The position numbers and the translations under genes are program-made. Positions 62,703 to 64,000 of a stretch of 64,000 nucleotides of DNA are shown piece by piece. Source of the stretch: DATMNR01 sp963702765 (GTDB taxonomy: Bacteria > Chloroflexota > Ktedonobacteria > Ktedonobacterales > Ktedonobacteraceae); contig CAVPEB010000028.1 of NCBI GenBank assembly GCA_963702765.1, positions 11,713-75,712 of the forward strand, written 5' to 3'. The number at the start of each line of letters is the position of its first letter. Position 1 is the stretch's first letter. The notes under the pieces were generated by a model. That model was not told the DNA's origin. It saw only the letters and a list, made by a program, of their open reading frames with translations, and ran no database searches.

Positions 62703-64000
62703 ATGGTTACACAACAGAAGCCAGAGGAGGTTGCTGCTAAAGGCGCGGGTCTCGTCCTGTTAACGCTTGCTTCAGCTCAGTTTCTCATGACCCTGGACAG
62801 TTCAGTCATGAATGTGTCGATCGCGACGGTCGCGAAAGACGTAGGCACGACGGTTACCGGGATCCAGACTGCTATCACGTTCTACACGCTTGTGATGGCG
62901 ACCCTGATGCTCACAGGTGGCAAGATTGGAGCCATTATCGGACGTCGACGCGCTTTCTCCATCGGCTGCGTGATCTACGCAGCCGGATCGCTCACAACAG
63001 CTCTTGCGCCAAACCTTGGCATTCTGATACTGGGATGGTCGTTCCTGGAAGGCATTGGCGCTGCGCTGATCATGCCCGCTGTTGTGGCCCTGGTCGCTAT
63101 CAATTTCGCGCCGCAACGCCGCTCGAGTACGTATGGTACGATTGCGGCAGCAGGTGCGATAGCCGTTGCTGTTGGGCCTTTGATCGGTGGGGCCTTCACG
63201 ACCTTTGCATCCTGGCGATACGTCTTCGTAGGAGAAGTGATTATCGTCCTCGTGATCCTCGTACTGTCCCGCCGCATCCAGGATGCTCCATCGACCGAGA
63301 AACATCGCCTCGACTATGTTGGCTCTATCCTCTCCGTCCTTGGACTGGGATTGGCTGTCTTCGGAGTCTTGCGTTCGAGTGTCTGGGGATGGATCATACC
63401 AAAGCAAGATGCGCCGTCGATCTTCGGGCTATCGCTGGTGGCGTGGCTGATCCTGGCTGGACTTCTCATCCTGTGGGGGTTGTTTTCCTGGGAGCGGCAT
63501 CTGGAGGAAGAGGGTAAGGAGCCACTTGTTCGCCCGTCGATGTTCCGGAATTGACAACTCGTCAGTGGACTGACGATGTTCCTCTTCCAGTTCTTTATCC
63601 AGGCTGGCATCTTTTTCACTATCCCGTTGTACCTTTCAATTGTGCTCGAGTTATCGGCGCTCCAGACTGGGATCCGGCTCATACCACTATCGCTCGCGCT
63701 GCTGGCCTCGGCGATCGGGGTACCGAGGCTCTGGCCAAAGGCCTCGCCACGGCGCGTGGTGCGCATAGGCCTTCTCCTGCTTCTGGTCGCTACTGTCCTA
63801 TTGATCGCTCTACTAAACGCGGATGCGACTGCCTCTGTCGTCACCGTCCCGCTCTTGATCATGGGTTTGGGATCCGGCGCGCTCGCATCGCAGCTTGGAG
63901 CTGTGACAGTGTCAGCGGTTCCCGATAAAGATAGTTCCGAGGTTGGTGGACTGCAAAACACAGCCTTGAACCTCGGCGCTTCGCTGGGTACAGCCCTGGT
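62703..64000 (+). pseudogene. MFS transporter (DHA2 type) with in-frame TGA, runs off window
   Basis: ATG 62703 after AAAGGAGAGCAAACC. First helix LTLASAQFLMTLDSSVMNVS, motif A GGKIGAIIGRRRAFSIG, motif C-like AVAVGPLIGGAFTTF. A TGA at 63552-63554 follows PSMFRN. The same frame continues without a gap as QLVSGLTMFLFQFFIQAGIF and on to the window edge with further membrane helices. Related transporters have FRNRQL here, so CGA to TGA would explain it. As it stands, translation gives a protein of about 283 residues with roughly half of the helices. The remainder of the gene is outside the window. Confidence 0.8.

Noticed and set aside
1..64000. CRISPR array
   Set aside because: No regularly spaced direct repeats were seen; the repeats found are dispersed or inverted, and no cas genes are present.

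Overview
Best guess at the source: a Ktedonobacteria-like member of the Chloroflexota. This is inferred from the mix of intermediate-GC genes, LuxR/SARP-like signalling ATPases, zinc-ribbon Ser/Thr kinases, a decaprenyl-phosphate phosphoribosyltransferase, several TnpB-type insertion elements and an IsrB element. No rRNA or other marker in the window proves it.

Layout. 1-8.7 kb: accessory genes (a frameshifted lantibiotic dehydratase, DinB-like protein, frameshifted LuxR-type ATPase regulator, DHA2-family MFS exporter, PIG-L deacetylase). 9.3-11.8 kb: a 3'-truncated IS3-type element and a SARP-like protein. 12.0-18.2 kb: tRNA-Asp, an NYN-domain protein, a four-gene operon (Crp/Fnr regulator, UbiA-type prenyltransferase, flippase-like membrane protein, polyprenol-phosphate mannosyltransferase) and a DUF1858-Mrp fusion. 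18.2-22.1 kb: VOC protein and secD/secF with at least six frameshifts. 22.5-29.9 kb: an ABC exporter whose FtsX-like permease gene is cut by three insertions, two of them TnpB elements. Removing the three inferred insertions gives back one exact 2,757-bp reading frame. 30.2-36 kb: Ser/Thr kinase, MFS transporter, phosphodiesterase, DoxX-Rieske fusion. 36.1-39.7 kb: a two-component system with an IsrB (RuvC-only IscB relative) element and its putative omega/HEARO RNA inserted between kinase and response regulator. 40.3-54.1 kb: a glycerol / glycerol-3-phosphate / dihydroxyacetone block (plsY, pgsA, two glpP-like antiterminators, glpK, broken glpF, glpD, dhaK, dhaL, a DhaM-HPr-EI fusion) ending in a glutamine synthetase-like gene. 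54.1-64 kb: YciI, stress-protein-like and GNAT genes; an overlapping RHH-HNH-RHH-TnpB operon; an isovaleryl-CoA-dehydrogenase-like enzyme with an AtuA pair; a MntA/HepT module; and an MFS gene with an in-frame stop.

How the parts fit. The 40-53 kb block is one metabolic unit. GlpF/GlpK/GlpD take glycerol to dihydroxyacetone phosphate. DhaK/DhaL plus the fused phosphotransfer protein phosphorylate dihydroxyacetone with PEP. PlsY and PgsA use glycerol-3-phosphate for phospholipids, and GlpP proteins probably sense it. The most notable part of the window is the set of four RNA-guided-nuclease-type genes (three TnpB, one IsrB) in three different settings.

Caution: about twenty frameshifts or stops interrupt otherwise well-conserved genes, clustered in secDF and glpF. 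They may be real decay or sequence errors; the sequence alone cannot decide. All functions are assigned by reading motifs, without database searches.
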